A stretch of DNA of 64,000 bases from Pseudoips prasinana (taxonomy: Eukaryota; Arthropoda; Insecta; Lepidoptera; Nolidae): positions 11,736,001 through 11,800,000 of the forward strand of contig OX621260.1 of NCBI GenBank assembly GCA_951640165.1, in the 5' to 3' direction. Each line of letters opens with the position of its first letter. Position 1 is the first letter of the stretch. Positions 10,666 through 20,543 of the stretch are shown in pieces. A program made the translations under genes and the position numbers. The notes below the pieces were generated by a model, which saw only the letters and a list, made by a program, of their open reading frames with translations, searched no databases and was not told the origin of the DNA.

Positions 10666-11210
10666 TTTATGAGAATAATTAAGTTAACAAAGTAAAGAGA
10701 AAAAAAGAATACAAAAACAATGTGCGGAGTGTGTTTGGATTTGATGTAATTCCATTGGGTGTTTCTAGTTTCGAAGGGGCTAGGCTTGTTTGGTGTTTAT
10801 TGTTTGAAATACTATTTATTAGTTTCCACGTTTTCATAGGCTTACCTTCACATTCTTTAAATGAGTTAGCGTAATAATTGGTTTTAGTCATCTGAATTTG
10901 CTCAAATACATTTTTTCTTTGTTATTTGAATTTCTGCTTTAATTGTTCATCGGAAGGGGTATTTTGTAATTTAACTTTCCATAGTAAATTTCTTCTATAA
11001 ATTTCACTAATGATATTCTTGTTAATCCAGTCTGCTCTGGGCGGTTTAAGATATTAATTTTACTTATTTCATTGCTTTTAATGGCTGATTTCATTGTACC
11101 GTGAAACATTGCATAGTTTTCACCAATAGTAGTAAAGTCCAGTTTCTCTAAAGATCCGTATAGTTTATCATACGCTAGTCACGTATTACTCACACTATAT
11201 ACGATTTTTT

Positions 11211-11801
11211 TCACTTCCATGTATGTTTATGATCTGACATAGCAGATTCAATTATAGCAAGATGGAAACTATTTTCTTTTAAGCTAGTTAAAGCGTGATT
11301 TAGAATGGTTTTGGTAGTAGCTGTTTCTCTTGTACAATAGTTAGCGCTTATCTTATTAAGAATATTGTATCCGTTTTCCTGTAGTGTTTCTTTGTACACT
11401 ATGATTGGTCGTTCTTGGTTGTAATTGAAGTCTCCTAATATTATGGATCTTTTATGTTTGTATAATTCTTCCGAAAAGGTCTCTAGAAACTGTGTTGTAT
11501 TTGTCCTTTCTAGTTTATAGATGGCGCCTATATCTACAGCAAATTTATTCAGATGATGATTGTCATTTTCACATTTGTCGTACAAGAAATTATGTTTTAA
11601 GTTATTATGGATAAAAATGGACACTTCTCCTTGTCTACTATGGGATCTAAAATTATAGTAGTGTGAGTAATTTTGTATTTGTAGAGTTTGGGCTTCATCT
11701 TCAGACTTAATCCAGGTTTCGACCAGTATTACGACATGTATAGTATTTTTTATTGCTGCTAGTATACACTTTAATTCATCTAGTTTCCCTGGTCTAACCA
11801 A
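11211..11801 (-). pseudogene. LINE APE-type endonuclease remnant
   Basis: A 196-codon frame holds the endonuclease landmarks: 'VVILVETWIKSED' (metal-binding Glu), 'RQGEVSIFIHNNL', 'SIILGDFNYNQ' (catalytic GDFN) and 'SAMSDHKHTW' (the terminal SDH). The N-terminal strand is incomplete. It belongs to the LINE spanning 8960-12460. Confidence 0.8.
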
Positions 11802-11984
11802 GCTTCGGATGTTTGCATAGAAAACCCTAAGAGAATCTGTGTTAGGTTTTAGGTTGCCGTATTGACTTGTAATCTTGTAAGTGTTTTTATAAGAATTGCT
11901 GTCGTTTGGTACTAAGTGAACGTATTGTATTTTAGGTTTCCTTTTTACTTTTTTGGATCTTGATTTATTATTTTAGGTGATCCA

Positions 11985-12389
11985 TTAATATATTTGATCA
12001 CTAAATTGTTTTTTTTTTATTTCTAAACGCTTCTGTAATTCTTCGTTCAATGATTCCATATGTTTTTGTTGTGCAGGAGTTTGATCAGAGTACATTTTTA
12101 TTGTTTTGTCTTTTATCATGGCTTTCTTACGTAGTAATGATATCGCAGTCTCTTTTAGTGCATAAAGTACTTTGATATGGCGAGTAAAGTTAGGGTTATA
12201 TGCTCCAAAGCGTCTGATTTTTATCGGCTCCGTAAAGTTAGGCAGTATATTTTTTATAATTTGAATAACTTCTTCTCTGTCCTGGGTCAGTCTATCTTCA
12301 TTGTTTTTGCCCTTTGCTTCTGGTATTCCTGTTGAAAATAATGTTTTATTGCCTAATTTGCCTGTCTTGTATTTCCAAAATAACTTCAC
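11985..12389 (-). pseudogene. LINE ORF1-like fragment
   Basis: A 134-codon, lysine-rich frame reads 'EDRLTQDREEVIQIIKNILP' and later 'RFGAYNPNFTRHIKVL', followed by a charged, probably coiled-coil tail ending 'KKKQFSDQIY'. This arrangement resembles the C-terminal region of LINE ORF1 proteins, which bind RNA. It sits directly upstream of the endonuclease frame, as expected. Confidence 0.6.
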
Positions 12390-12589
12390 ACATTACTACT
12401 GGAATGTGAGTTATATTCTGGTTATTTATTAATTTTTCTATATCTTCCTCTAACACATTGAATTTTTCGGTAGTGGATATACTCTCGGTTTGTAGTGCAA
12501 TAATATCTAGTTTCATCTTATTATGTTCTATGATTAGGTTATCGGTAATTAGTTTACTTAGTTCAATTTGTTATTTTTCTAAAATAAAT

Positions 12590-12762
12590 TATATTTCTAA
12601 AATAAACGTAGTCTTAGTTACTCCTTATAACATCAGCTACCTGCCCATGAAAGTCCCGTCAAAATTGGTCTAGCAATTTCAGAGATAAGCCGTAACAAAC
12701 AAACAGACAGACAGACAAAAATTGTACAAAATTTTTTTTTTGGTGAATGTACCGTATATACT
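12590..12762 (+). repeat. Left half of interrupted repeat
   Basis: 'gttactccttataacatcag', 'ctacctgcccatgaaagtcc' and 'ggtgaatgtaccgtatata' match 61535-61682. The matching right half resumes at 15538, so the intervening 2.8 kb is an insertion. Confidence 0.75.
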
Positions 12763-13414
12763 ACTCTGTCAAGAAAGTACCGGGAAAAGATCAATAATAT
12801 ACAAAATGTTTGTTATTCATCCAAAAGAGAATGGCAGAATTCGTATCGCATACTTCTGTTGTTGTTCAGCTATATAATTTGTACCACTTGTTAAGACAAC
12901 TAAGGTATTGATTTTAATGTAAGTATAATATTTTTAGAACTTGGAATTAATTAATAAAATCAAAAAGAATATTTCAATTATTATCAATAAATAAACGTAA
13001 TAAAATCGTAAACTAAACGCAGTTACGTTTACAAAAATTGCCATGTGTAAAATAATATAAATGTCGAAATTATAATTAATTATTTATAAATGGGAACAAC
13101 ATTACATATAAATCATATAATAATATACTTATTTATTATACCTAAAAAAGCACAGTAGTTGCATTAAATCGTAATAATTAATGATTTAGAATAGGAACGA
13201 TTTTCGTCGTCAGTATTTTTTTTTGTTCATGGTAATTATTTATTGACAGGCAAAAACAATCTGTCAGGTATTTATTGCTGTTGTTTTGATACATGTCATC
13301 AATTTAGCAAATAATCTTGCAGATATTACGTGAGTTCAGCATCAGTTCCTCCGTGCTATAATATATATCTGTTGACAGTGGATTCACGAAAGGACGCTTT
13401 ATCATTTAATTAAA

Positions 13415-13570
13415 ATGACGAGTTTGCAATGTGTTAATTGCAACATTCGTTTGCTCCGTCTAAGAAGACAAACATTATCCGAAGAGAGTGAAGTTCTCAA
13501 TAAACCCAATGTTGCTTTGTGCTATGTGATAATTATTGTTTGGTACTTATATGAAGATATTCTTAGATGA
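13415..13570 (+). CDS. Short unrecognised ORF with CxxC
   Basis: A 51-codon frame starts 'MTSLQCVNCNIRLLRLRRQT', continues 'SEESEVLNKPNVA', and ends in a hydrophobic stretch before TGA. The N-terminal CxxC and Arg-rich part look protein-like, and codons are less AT-rich than the flanks. It could be a first exon carried by a mobile element. I do not recognise it and it may be chance. Confidence 0.25.
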   Translation: MTSLQCVNCNIRLLRLRRQTLSEESEVLNKPNVALCYVIIIVWYLYEDILR

Positions 13571-13887
13571 AGTAATTCTTAGGATAAATTAATAATAATA
13601 TCAATAAGATTAATGTAGTTACAAAAAACAAAGAATCTATTGTTTTATTAATTACCTCCACTCAAAACCTCATATATAACCCCTCGCAACCTCACACTAT
13701 GTAATTAATGGCAAAAAAGATCTTTTCATTATTTCAACAAATAATAGCTTTTTGCATCTTCCTAACCTAACTCGCGACCCGTTTAGGGTTTTCAGGGCAG
13801 GTTCGGAATAAATCAATGTAAAAAACTATAAAAAGAGCTACAACATTTACTTTATCACCATAACAATGTTTATGTAATAATAATAAA

Positions 13888-14130
13888 AATATCTAGGGGC
13901 AATGTCACACAGATTATCCTAGCCCCAAACTAAGCAAAGCTTGTACTATGGGTACCAGGCGACGATATACATACTTATATAGATAGCTATATACTTAAAT
14001 ACATAGAAAACATCCATGACTCAGAAACAAATATTCGTGCTCATCACACAAATATTTGCACTTACCGGGATTCGAACCCAGGACAACCAGCTTCGTAGGC
14101 AGGAGCACTACCAACTAGGCTACGGTGGCT
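13888..14130 (-). repeat. SINE-B copy 1 (tRNA-derived)
   Basis: Minus strand: the head 'GTAGCCTAGTTGGTAGTGC' (box A) and 'GGGTTCGAATCCCGG' (box B) are well preserved, followed by a body with 'ttgtgtgatgagcacgaat' and ending near an (aat)n run. Very similar copies are at 27469-27711 and 57262-57500. Confidence 0.9.
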
Positions 14131-14496
14131 ACGGTGTAAATATAATATGTAACAATCTTCATTGGTACACTAGTTAACACTAGCATTTCATTGCCACATC
14201 AGTAGACACACTTTGATATTTACAGTATCTTTATTACTTAGGCAGTAAGAGTGATTTTTGAACTGCAATGTTTCCACGGTCATGGGGTTGACCCACAGAT
14301 TACCAAACGTAACCTTAAAATAAAACTGGCTATAACTTTTATATCCCAACTTCTAAAAATCTAAGAAATTAAAAATGCCTTTTCTATCGCATTAACCACC
14401 AATTAAAACATAAAATATCCCGAAACACGAAATTTTACTAGCGGTACAAAATTCTCAGACATTCTTGCCGTTTACCTTTATTTTATCACCTTCAAA

Positions 14497-15138
14497 TTAT
14501 GCCCCTTCAGAAACGATACACTTACGCCAATGAATAATCCATTCATCAAAACATTTTTTAAACGCTATTTTCGGAATTGAGTACAGTTCTCGCCGCGAAT
14601 TCTCCTTTATGTCTTCTACCGATTGAAAACGGATACCACAAAGCGGTAATTTGAGTTTAAGAAAAAGAAAGAAGTCAGCTGGAGCCATATCTGGTGAATA
14701 TGGTGGTTGCTGGATGGTATTTGTTGAGCGTTTGGTCAAAAATTCGTTCACAATGATGGCCTTGTGCGAAGGCGCATTATCGTGGTGCAAAATCCAAGAA
14801 TTTTCTTTCCACAAATCTGGCCTTTTTCGTCGAATTTGCTCTCTTAAACGCCGCATAACGCTCAAATAATATTCTTTATTTACCGTTCGACCTTCCGGTA
14901 AGAATTCAGAGTGCACAACACCGCGATAGTCAAAGAAAACAGTCAACATGACTTTGACTATTGATCGACTTTGGCGTGGTTTTTTCGGTTTCGGTTCAGT
15001 TGGAAGGCGCCACTCCGAAGCTTGTTGACTAGTGTGCATGTCAAACTCGTAAACCCACATCTCGTCACCAGTAACAATGCGTTTCATGAATGTTGGGTCG
15101 GAATTGACTCGTTCTACCATGTCCTCAGCGACTTTCAT
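14497..15138 (-). pseudogene. Mariner (M1) transposase, catalytic domain
   Basis: A 213-codon frame carries a complete DD34D catalytic core: 'RIVTGDEMWVYEFD' (first Asp), 'WILHHDNAPSHK' (second) and 'PPYSPDMAPADFFLF' (third, 34 residues after the second). It ends 'WRKCIVSEGA' before a stop. The N-terminal DNA-binding part is out of frame and partly deleted upstream (15150-15360), so no functional transposase is expected. The 'GDEMWVYE' form differs from the 'CDEKWILF' mariner at 17.4 kb, so these are different families. Confidence 0.85.
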
Positions 15139-15537
15139 GCGATTGAGTTATTGGAGAAAATTCAGATCTTTTGGGTTTCACCACATCTCGACCGCTTTTG
15201 AACGCTTTGAACCACTCATAAGCACGAGTTTTTGATAAAGTCGATTCACCGTAAGCCTTCTGTAACATTTTCAGTGACACGAAATTCCATTGGCGATGCA
15301 AAATTTAAGACAAACTCTTTGTTCGATATTTTTGTCCATTATGAAATTCGCAATACACACTATATATGATATTACTAAAACCAGCACTGTATTTAATATA
15401 AATAACAGATGCAACTTAAACTCCCCGCCAAAATGGAAAACAGTTGTGCCAATCTAACAACAACAAAAAAAACAAAAATTTGAATTTGGAACCATAAACA
15501 AATCATCCATTCCCGATACTTTTTTGACTGAATGTAT

Positions 15538-15660
15538 ATTCATATACGTGTAGTAAAAAACGGTTATTTCAATATTACAAACATATTACACTCCAATTTT
15601 ATTTGTATGTGTAACATGTAAGATAAGATGTATAAATGTATAGAAGATGTATAGATGTAT
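15538..15660 (+). repeat. Right half of interrupted repeat
   Basis: 'ggttatttcaatattacaaa' and 'cactccaattttatttgtat' match 61706-61758 and continue the repeat broken at 12762. It lies just outside the gene B exon at 15695-15857. Confidence 0.75.
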
Positions 15661-15694
15661 AGATTATTGGGATGTTTATTATTAATCAACTTAC

Positions 15695-15857
15695 CTTTTC
15701 TGGTGTTTGTTGTATTCGTCGTAGATGTTTTGCTCATCAGGTTTTGCTTCTGCCGCCGACACATTGATTTTTTTTATCTTTAAACCAGTCACCGTGATCA
15801 AAACGATGTTTATTCCACATATTAGGCAGACGGGGATGTAAATATAAATGTTTTGAC
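15695..15857 (-). CDS. mth-like gene B exon: membrane segment 5
   Basis: The acceptor 'ttatcaatttcag' is followed by GT CAA AAC, completing a Gly codon. The peptide is 'GQNIYIYIPVCLICGINIVL' continuing 'ITVTGLKIKKINVSA', then a charged third inner loop ending 'YDEYNKHQK' plus AG|gtaagt. It is two codons shorter than gene C 47717-47885, with the same phases (1 in, 2 out). Confidence 0.85.
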
Positions 15858-15916
15858 CTGAAATTGATAATTGTGTTAACTTTATCTCGATATTACTAAT
15901 TGGATATATTTTGAAG

Positions 15917-16058
15917 GTACAGAAGCCAGCATATCAAGCTACCGCAATCTGTCAAATTTCCCCAATTGAAAGTGAACCTTATGCTTACGTGATAAAGTTT
16001 AAAATCTATAAAAGACATTTGACAGATTGGAATAGCTGGATGTGCTGGCGTCTGTACA
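15917..16058. mobile_element. Hairpin MITE copy 2
   Basis: Terminal inverted repeats run from 'ggtacagaagccagca' to 'tgctggcgtctgtac'. The inner arms are 'caatctgtcaaatttcccca' and 'gacagattggaatagctgg'. It lies 60 bp upstream of the gene B segment-5 exon, in the intron. Confidence 0.85.
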
Positions 16059-16137
16059 ACAATGTTTTTGAAATTGTCTTTAAGTCAACAAAACATTCTC
16101 TGACAGTGGAACAAAATTGTCTTTGTAAATTTTTAAC

Positions 16138-16710
16138 CTCATCATCATCAGCCTAATATTGTCTACTGCTGGGCATAGGCCTCCCCCAAAGATTGGATAT
16201 TAAAGAGCGGTAGGGCATAGCGTTCATTCGCTCAAAGAGCATTCCGACTGGGGAAATACCTCCACCTTATAGAAGAGATTCCTTAATAATAACATTAACA
16301 ATTTTAATGTTGTGTTTCTGCGTGTAAGTAAGTAATGCCGCGAGAGCTCATTGGGATGGGGGGAAGGATCAGCAACATTTGTTTGCTAAGTCTTAAAGGC
16401 CGTCAACGCACTCGGGTGTTGCGAGTGTCCACCATTTTTTCATACACTCCGTGTACTTAAATATCTATATGTACCTAGAAATAATTAAGCTTACTTAATT
16501 TCCTACAAATATAAGCGCTTTTTTAAAGTCATCATCATCATCATATCAGCCGAAAGACGTACACTGCTGGACAAAGGCCTCCCCCAAAGATATCCACAAT
16601 TGCGGTCTTGCGCTATTCGCATCCAGCAGTTTCCAGCGACCCGCACAAGATCATCGGTCCATCTTGTAGGGGGCCTGCCCACGGTGCGTCTTCCGGTTCG
16701 TGGTCGGATT
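16138..16710 (-). repeat. Two LINE/SINE tails in a short intron
   Basis: 16138-16265 holds 'catcatcatcagcctaata' with 'actgctgggcataggcctc', a tail related to that at 63750. 16530-16710 is a minus family L tail; translation gives 'GRRTVGRPPTRWTDDLVRVA'. The latter ends 60 bp from the exon at 16770. Confidence 0.7.
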
Positions 16711-16769
16711 TAAAGTCTACGTGAATAAAAACCTTTTTTTATTTATTTATTATTTAGTTCAACACTCAC

Positions 16770-16945
16770 CTTTCAAGCACTCTCGGTTTTCATATACGCC
16801 ATCTAAAAGTTTGGGTTCTGACTGTCCAGAATACGCCAAAGTTGCAAATAATACAGTAAGAATAGTTGAAATGCCAAAGGTGTACAAACAGTAGCAGTAG
16901 AAATGGAGATGTGAAGGCTGGGGTTTTGACGTAGACCGTTTACCA
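16770..16945 (-). CDS. mth-like gene B exon: membrane segment 4
   Basis: The acceptor 'acatttttcag' precedes T|GGT AAA CGG. The peptide 'IGKRSTSKPQPSHLHFYCYC' continues with 'LYTFGISTILTVLFATLAY' (segment 4) and 'LLDGVYENRECLK' in the outer loop, ending G|gtgagt. Gene C's equivalent (48505-48683) reads '[16 protein letters not shown]' and '[20 protein letters not shown]', one codon longer. The final Cys in the loop is conserved. Confidence 0.85.
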
Positions 16946-16997
16946 CTGAAAAATGTAACAAAATTTATTATGAGCGGAAATGGAGATGATGAATCAC

Positions 16998-17182
16998 ACT
17001 AATGTTATAAAGGCGAAAATTTGTGAGTTTGTGAGTGTGTATGTTTGTTACTTCTTCACGTCTAAACGGTTGGAGCAATTTTTATAAAATTTGATATGGA
17101 CTTAGCTGACACCCTGGATTAACACATATGCTATAATTTATAAAGTTTCAGGCGGGTAAAACCACGGGGCACAGCTATTATA
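16998..17182 (+). repeat. Family T tail repeat
   Basis: It contains 'actaatgttataaaggcga', 'gttacttcttcacgtctaaa', 'accctggattaacacat' and 'gggcacagct'. This is a full-length copy of the short RTE-like tail repeat, with a target near the left edge of the mariner pair. Confidence 0.75.
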
Positions 17183-17266
17183 GAACATCACACACACTGG
17201 ACTTTATTCGTGAATACCTACTAATATATATTGTCCTACTGATAATTGACCTACTGTTTTATATTA

Positions 17267-18548
17267 GGTCTTTACCTATGAAATTGCCGTTCTGCAGTAC
17301 TGGCCATTTCAAATCAAAATAATTTTTGTTTGGCTAAGAATTCTAATTTCAAATTAATTTTATTTTAAAAACATGGATTCTTTTTTCCAAAAGTAGTCAT
17401 TTCTTTATTGATTAGTGTTACATTTTCATCGCATTTCAATCTTTTTCGTCATCATGGATACGTTAAAAATTCGAGTAATTATGGAATATGAGTACCGTCG
17501 TGGCAGCAACGCGGCACAAGCGGCACGCAACATCAACGACGTTTACGGAGCTAACACTACAAACCAACGCACCACCTGTTATTGGTTTGCTCGCTTCCGT
17601 TCTGGAAATTTCGACCTGAAAAATGAACCTCGCGGTCGTCCGAAGACTTTGGTCGACAATGACGAATTAAAGGCGGTTGTGGAAGCTGATGATACACAAT
17701 CTACGGCTGAATTAGCAGCAGCTTTCGACGTTAGCGTCAAAACAATATTGGTCCATTTGCGTCAAATTGGCAAGGTAAAAAAGCTTGACAAATGGGTGCC
17801 CCACGAACTCAATGATCGCCAGCGCGAAGTACGCGTCGAGACGTGCCTTGCACTGCTCAACAGACACACAAATGAAGGAATTTTGAACCGCATTGTTACC
17901 TGCGATGAAAAATGGATTCTGTTTGATAACCGCAAGCGCTCAGCAAGTTGGTTGGATCCTGGTTCAGCACCTAAACAATGCCCTAAACGAAAACTTACCC
18001 CTAGAAAAGTGATGGTCACTGTTTGGTGGTCTAGCGCCGGTGTGATTCATCACAGCTTCTTACCAAACGGGGTGAGCATTACTGCACATGTGTACTGTGA
18101 AGAACTGAGCACAATGATGGAGAAGCTGGCGCATCTCCAACCAGCATTGGTCAATCGCTCGTCTCCGCTGCTCCTGCACGACAACGCGCGACCTCATACT
18201 GCACAGCAGACGGTCTCCAAGTTGCAAGAACTGGGGTTGGAAGCTCTCCGTCATCCGCCCTACTCACCAGACCTTGCGCCTACAGACTACTACTTTTTCC
18301 AGAATTTGGATAACTTCTTGGCGGGAAAAAAATTCAATACCCGAGAGGCAGTACAAAATGCCTTTGAAGAATTTGTTGCCTCCCGTCCAGCTGATTTCTT
18401 TAAGAAGGGCATCAATAAACTGCCACTGCGATGGCAAAGATGCATTGATTGCATGGGTGATTACTTCGATTAATACAAATAAAAAAATTCATGAAAAAAA
18501 TTCGTTTAAATTTTTTCATACAAAACGGCAATTTCATAGGTAAAGACC
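17267..18548 (+). mobile_element. Mariner (family M2) copy 1, intact
   Basis: This 1282-bp element is flanked by TA on both sides (17265-17266, 18549-18550). Terminal repeats of about 25 bp begin 'ggtctttacctatgaaattg' at both ends and are perfect. It contains one uninterrupted transposase gene. It is identical, base for base wherever I compared it, to the inverted copy at 18697-19978. Confidence 0.95.
17454..18473 (+). CDS. Mariner M2 transposase, copy 1
   Basis: This encodes a 339-residue DD34D transposase that cuts and pastes the element at TA sites. I start at the Met of 'MDTLKIRVIMEYEYRR'. An upstream in-frame Met at 17415 would add 13 residues with no homologous look. Residues 1-110 form paired helix-turn-helix domains with 'NEPRGRPK' as linker; 'WVPHEL' is at 114-119. 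Catalytic Asp residues are at 151 ('VTCDEKW'), 243 ('LLHDNARPH') and 278 ('LAPTD'), with 34 residues between the last two. 'YSPDL' is at 270-274. The protein resembles cecropia-subfamily mariners (the group of Hsmar1/SETMAR). There are no stops or frameshifts, so it is potentially active. It lies antisense in the gene B intron. Confidence 0.95.
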   Translation: MDTLKIRVIMEYEYRRGSNAAQAARNINDVYGANTTNQRTTCYWFARFRSGNFDLKNEPRGRPKTLVDNDELKAVVEADDTQSTAELAAAFDVSVKTILVHLRQIGKVKKLDKWVPHELNDRQREVRVETCLALLNRHTNEGILNRIVTCDEKWILFDNRKRSASWLDPGSAPKQCPKRKLTPRKVMVTVWWSSAGVIHHSFLPNGVSITAHVYCEELSTMMEKLAHLQPALVNRSSPLLLHDNARPHTAQQTVSKLQELGLEALRHPPYSPDLAPTDYYFFQNLDNFLAGKKFNTREAVQNAFEEFVASRPADFFKKGINKLPLRWQRCIDCMGDYFD

Positions 18549-18696
18549 TATTATTTACTATAAATTATATGAATGTTAAGAGTTGGTCTTCCGATTAAAT
18601 TTATAGTTTCCCTTTTTTGACATTAGATACACGCTTTAGAACATTTTCTGACCAAATAGGAGATGTTTCATATTCCAATAATGTCCCAAGATAATA
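18549..18696. other. 148-bp spacer between inverted mariners
   Basis: A unique AT-rich stretch including the flanking TA dinucleotides. I find no second copy of it in the window. It would form the loop of a hairpin whose arms are the two mariners. Confidence 0.8.
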
Positions 18697-19978
18697 GGTC
18701 TTTACCTATGAAATTGCCGTTTTGTATGAAAAAATTTAAACGAATTTTTTTCATGAATTTTTTTATTTGTATTAATCGAAGTAATCACCCATGCAATCAA
18801 TGCATCTTTGCCATCGCAGTGGCAGTTTATTGATGCCCTTCTTAAAGAAATCAGCTGGACGGGAGGCAACAAATTCTTCAAAGGCATTTTGTACTGCCTC
18901 TCGGGTATTGAATTTTTTTCCCGCCAAGAAGTTATCCAAATTCTGGAAAAAGTAGTAGTCTGTAGGCGCAAGGTCTGGTGAGTAGGGCGGATGACGGAGA
19001 GCTTCCAACCCCAGTTCTTGCAACTTGGAGACCGTCTGCTGTGCAGTATGAGGTCGCGCGTTGTCGTGCAGGAGCAGCGGAGACGAGCGATTGACCAATG
19101 CTGGTTGGAGATGCGCCAGCTTCTCCATCATTGTGCTCAGTTCTTCACAGTACACATGTGCAGTAATGCTCACCCCGTTTGGTAAGAAGCTGTGATGAAT
19201 CACACCGGCGCTAGACCACCAAACAGTGACCATCACTTTTCTAGGGGTAAGTTTTCGTTTAGGGCATTGTTTAGGTGCTGAACCAGGATCCAACCAACTT
19301 GCTGAGCGCTTGCGGTTATCAAACAGAATCCATTTTTCATCGCAGGTAACAATGCGGTTCAAAATTCCTTCATTTGTGTGTCTGTTGAGCAGTGCAAGGC
19401 ACGTCTCGACGCGTACTTCGCGCTGGCGATCATTGAGTTCGTGGGGCACCCATTTGTCAAGCTTTTTTACCTTGCCAATTTGACGCAAATGGACCAATAT
19501 TGTTTTGACGCTAACGTCGAAAGCTGCTGCTAATTCAGCCGTAGATTGTGTATCATCAGCTTCCACAACCGCCTTTAATTCGTCATTGTCGACCAAAGTC
19601 TTCGGACGACCGCGAGGTTCATTTTTCAGGTCGAAATTTCCAGAACGGAAGCGAGCAAACCAATAACAGGTGGTGCGTTGGTTTGTAGTGTTAGCTCCGT
19701 AAACGTCGTTGATGTTGCGTGCCGCTTGTGCCGCGTTGCTGCCACGACGGTACTCATATTCCATAATTACTCGAATTTTTAACGTATCCATGATGACGAA
19801 AAAGATTGAAATGCGATGAAAATGTAACACTAATCAATAAAGAAATGACTACTTTTGGAAAAAAGAATCCATGTTTTTAAAATAAAATTAATTTGAAATT
19901 AGAATTCTTAGCCAAACAAAAATTATTTTGATTTGAAATGGCCAGTACTGCAGAACGGCAATTTCATAGGTAAAGACC
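18697..19978 (-). mobile_element. Mariner (family M2) copy 2, intact, inverted
   Basis: This 1282-bp element is in opposite orientation to copy 1, with TA at 18695-18696 and 19979-19980. The terminal repeats and the internal sequence match copy 1, including the non-coding ends I compared. Two insertions of identical age, a local duplication, or gene conversion could explain it. Confidence 0.95.
18772..19791 (-). CDS. Mariner M2 transposase, copy 2
   Basis: The protein is identical to that at 17454-18473: 339 residues, Asp triad at 151, 243 and 278, start at 'MDTLKIRV'. It reads in the same direction as the host gene B. All overlapping shadow frames are also identical between the copies, which means the nucleotide sequence is the same, not only the protein. 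Confidence 0.95.
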   Translation of the reverse strand: MDTLKIRVIMEYEYRRGSNAAQAARNINDVYGANTTNQRTTCYWFARFRSGNFDLKNEPRGRPKTLVDNDELKAVVEADDTQSTAELAAAFDVSVKTILVHLRQIGKVKKLDKWVPHELNDRQREVRVETCLALLNRHTNEGILNRIVTCDEKWILFDNRKRSASWLDPGSAPKQCPKRKLTPRKVMVTVWWSSAGVIHHSFLPNGVSITAHVYCEELSTMMEKLAHLQPALVNRSSPLLLHDNARPHTAQQTVSKLQELGLEALRHPPYSPDLAPTDYYFFQNLDNFLAGKKFNTREAVQNAFEEFVASRPADFFKKGINKLPLRWQRCIDCMGDYFD

Positions 19979-20038
19979 TAATATGTCCCAAAATATTTCA
20001 TCAAAAATGACAGATTATGATTCAAGTTTCCATTGATA

Positions 20039-20175
20039 ATGTACAGACGCCAGCACATCCAGCTACCCCAATCAGTCAAATTTCTTTTATAGATTTTCAA
20101 CTTTATAACATAAGCATAAGGATCACTTTCAATTGGGGTAATTTGACAGATTGGGGTAGCTTGATGTGTTGTATA
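20039..20175. mobile_element. Hairpin MITE copy 3, right end lost
   Basis: The left arm 'tgtacagacgccagcacatc' is complete. The right arm runs 'gacagattggggtagcttga' and then breaks off at 'tgtgttgtataact'. It lies 60 bp right of the mariner pair. Confidence 0.8.
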
Positions 20176-20543
20176 ACTTGTGACAAAAAATCGGTATAGT
20201 AGTAGGTAAGAACAAACCCTGCTTCTTAAACAAGGGTAGCCAATTAAGCCTATGTCACGTCGTAAGCTGTTTGACTATTCGACAGTATTCGGATATGATT
20301 GCATTTTTACATATGTGTGTGTATGTTTGTCAGTGTGTGAGTGTGTGTTTTTGGGGGATGGGTTTGTGCGTGTACACAATGAGAACAAACAAACATTTTT
20401 CATATACTGACAAAAGTTGTTAAGAAAAATATTAAATTTCGTAATATTGTATGTGTGATTATGTGTGTGTGTTGCAGAGTACACCGTGAGAACGAACAAA
20501 AATTTTTAAATACTGACAAAAGCTATAAAAAAAATTTACTTAC

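Larger units (their letters stand above)
8960..12460 (-). mobile_element. Decayed non-LTR retrotransposon (CR1/Jockey-like), minus strand
   Basis: Read from 12460 downward the usual LINE order is preserved: an ORF1-like basic segment (12389-11985), an APE-type endonuclease (11801-11211), the start of ORF2's middle region (10891-10700), a reverse transcriptase (10440-9960), a post-RT segment (9939-9640), and an AT-rich 3' part. About 10441-10660 is foreign DNA replacing perhaps 150 residues of the RT start. Stops and frameshifts are frequent, so it cannot move on its own. It lies in the large intron of gene B. Confidence 0.75.
12763..15537 (-). mobile_element. Mariner (family M1) copy 2, enlarged by nested insertions
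   Basis: The right end (15513-15537) has 'gatacttttttgactgaatg'. The left end (12763-12790) has 'ctgtcaagaaagtaccggga', a complementary terminal repeat with about 20 of 24 matches. It sits at a TA-rich site that splits a repeat also present uninterrupted at 61.5-61.75 kb. A mariner is normally about 1.3 kb, so about 1.5 kb must be later insertions. One is SINE-B copy 1 (13888-14130). The rest of 12790-13880 is unassigned. Confidence 0.7.

Noticed and set aside
17762..19483. ORFs of 64-89 codons antisense or shifted within the mariners
   Set aside because: They are shadow frames of the transposase genes; they occur in both copies only because the copies are identical.
20275..20499. Minus ORF rich in His/Thr
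   Set aside because: It is a translation of a (gtgtgt)-type simple repeat.
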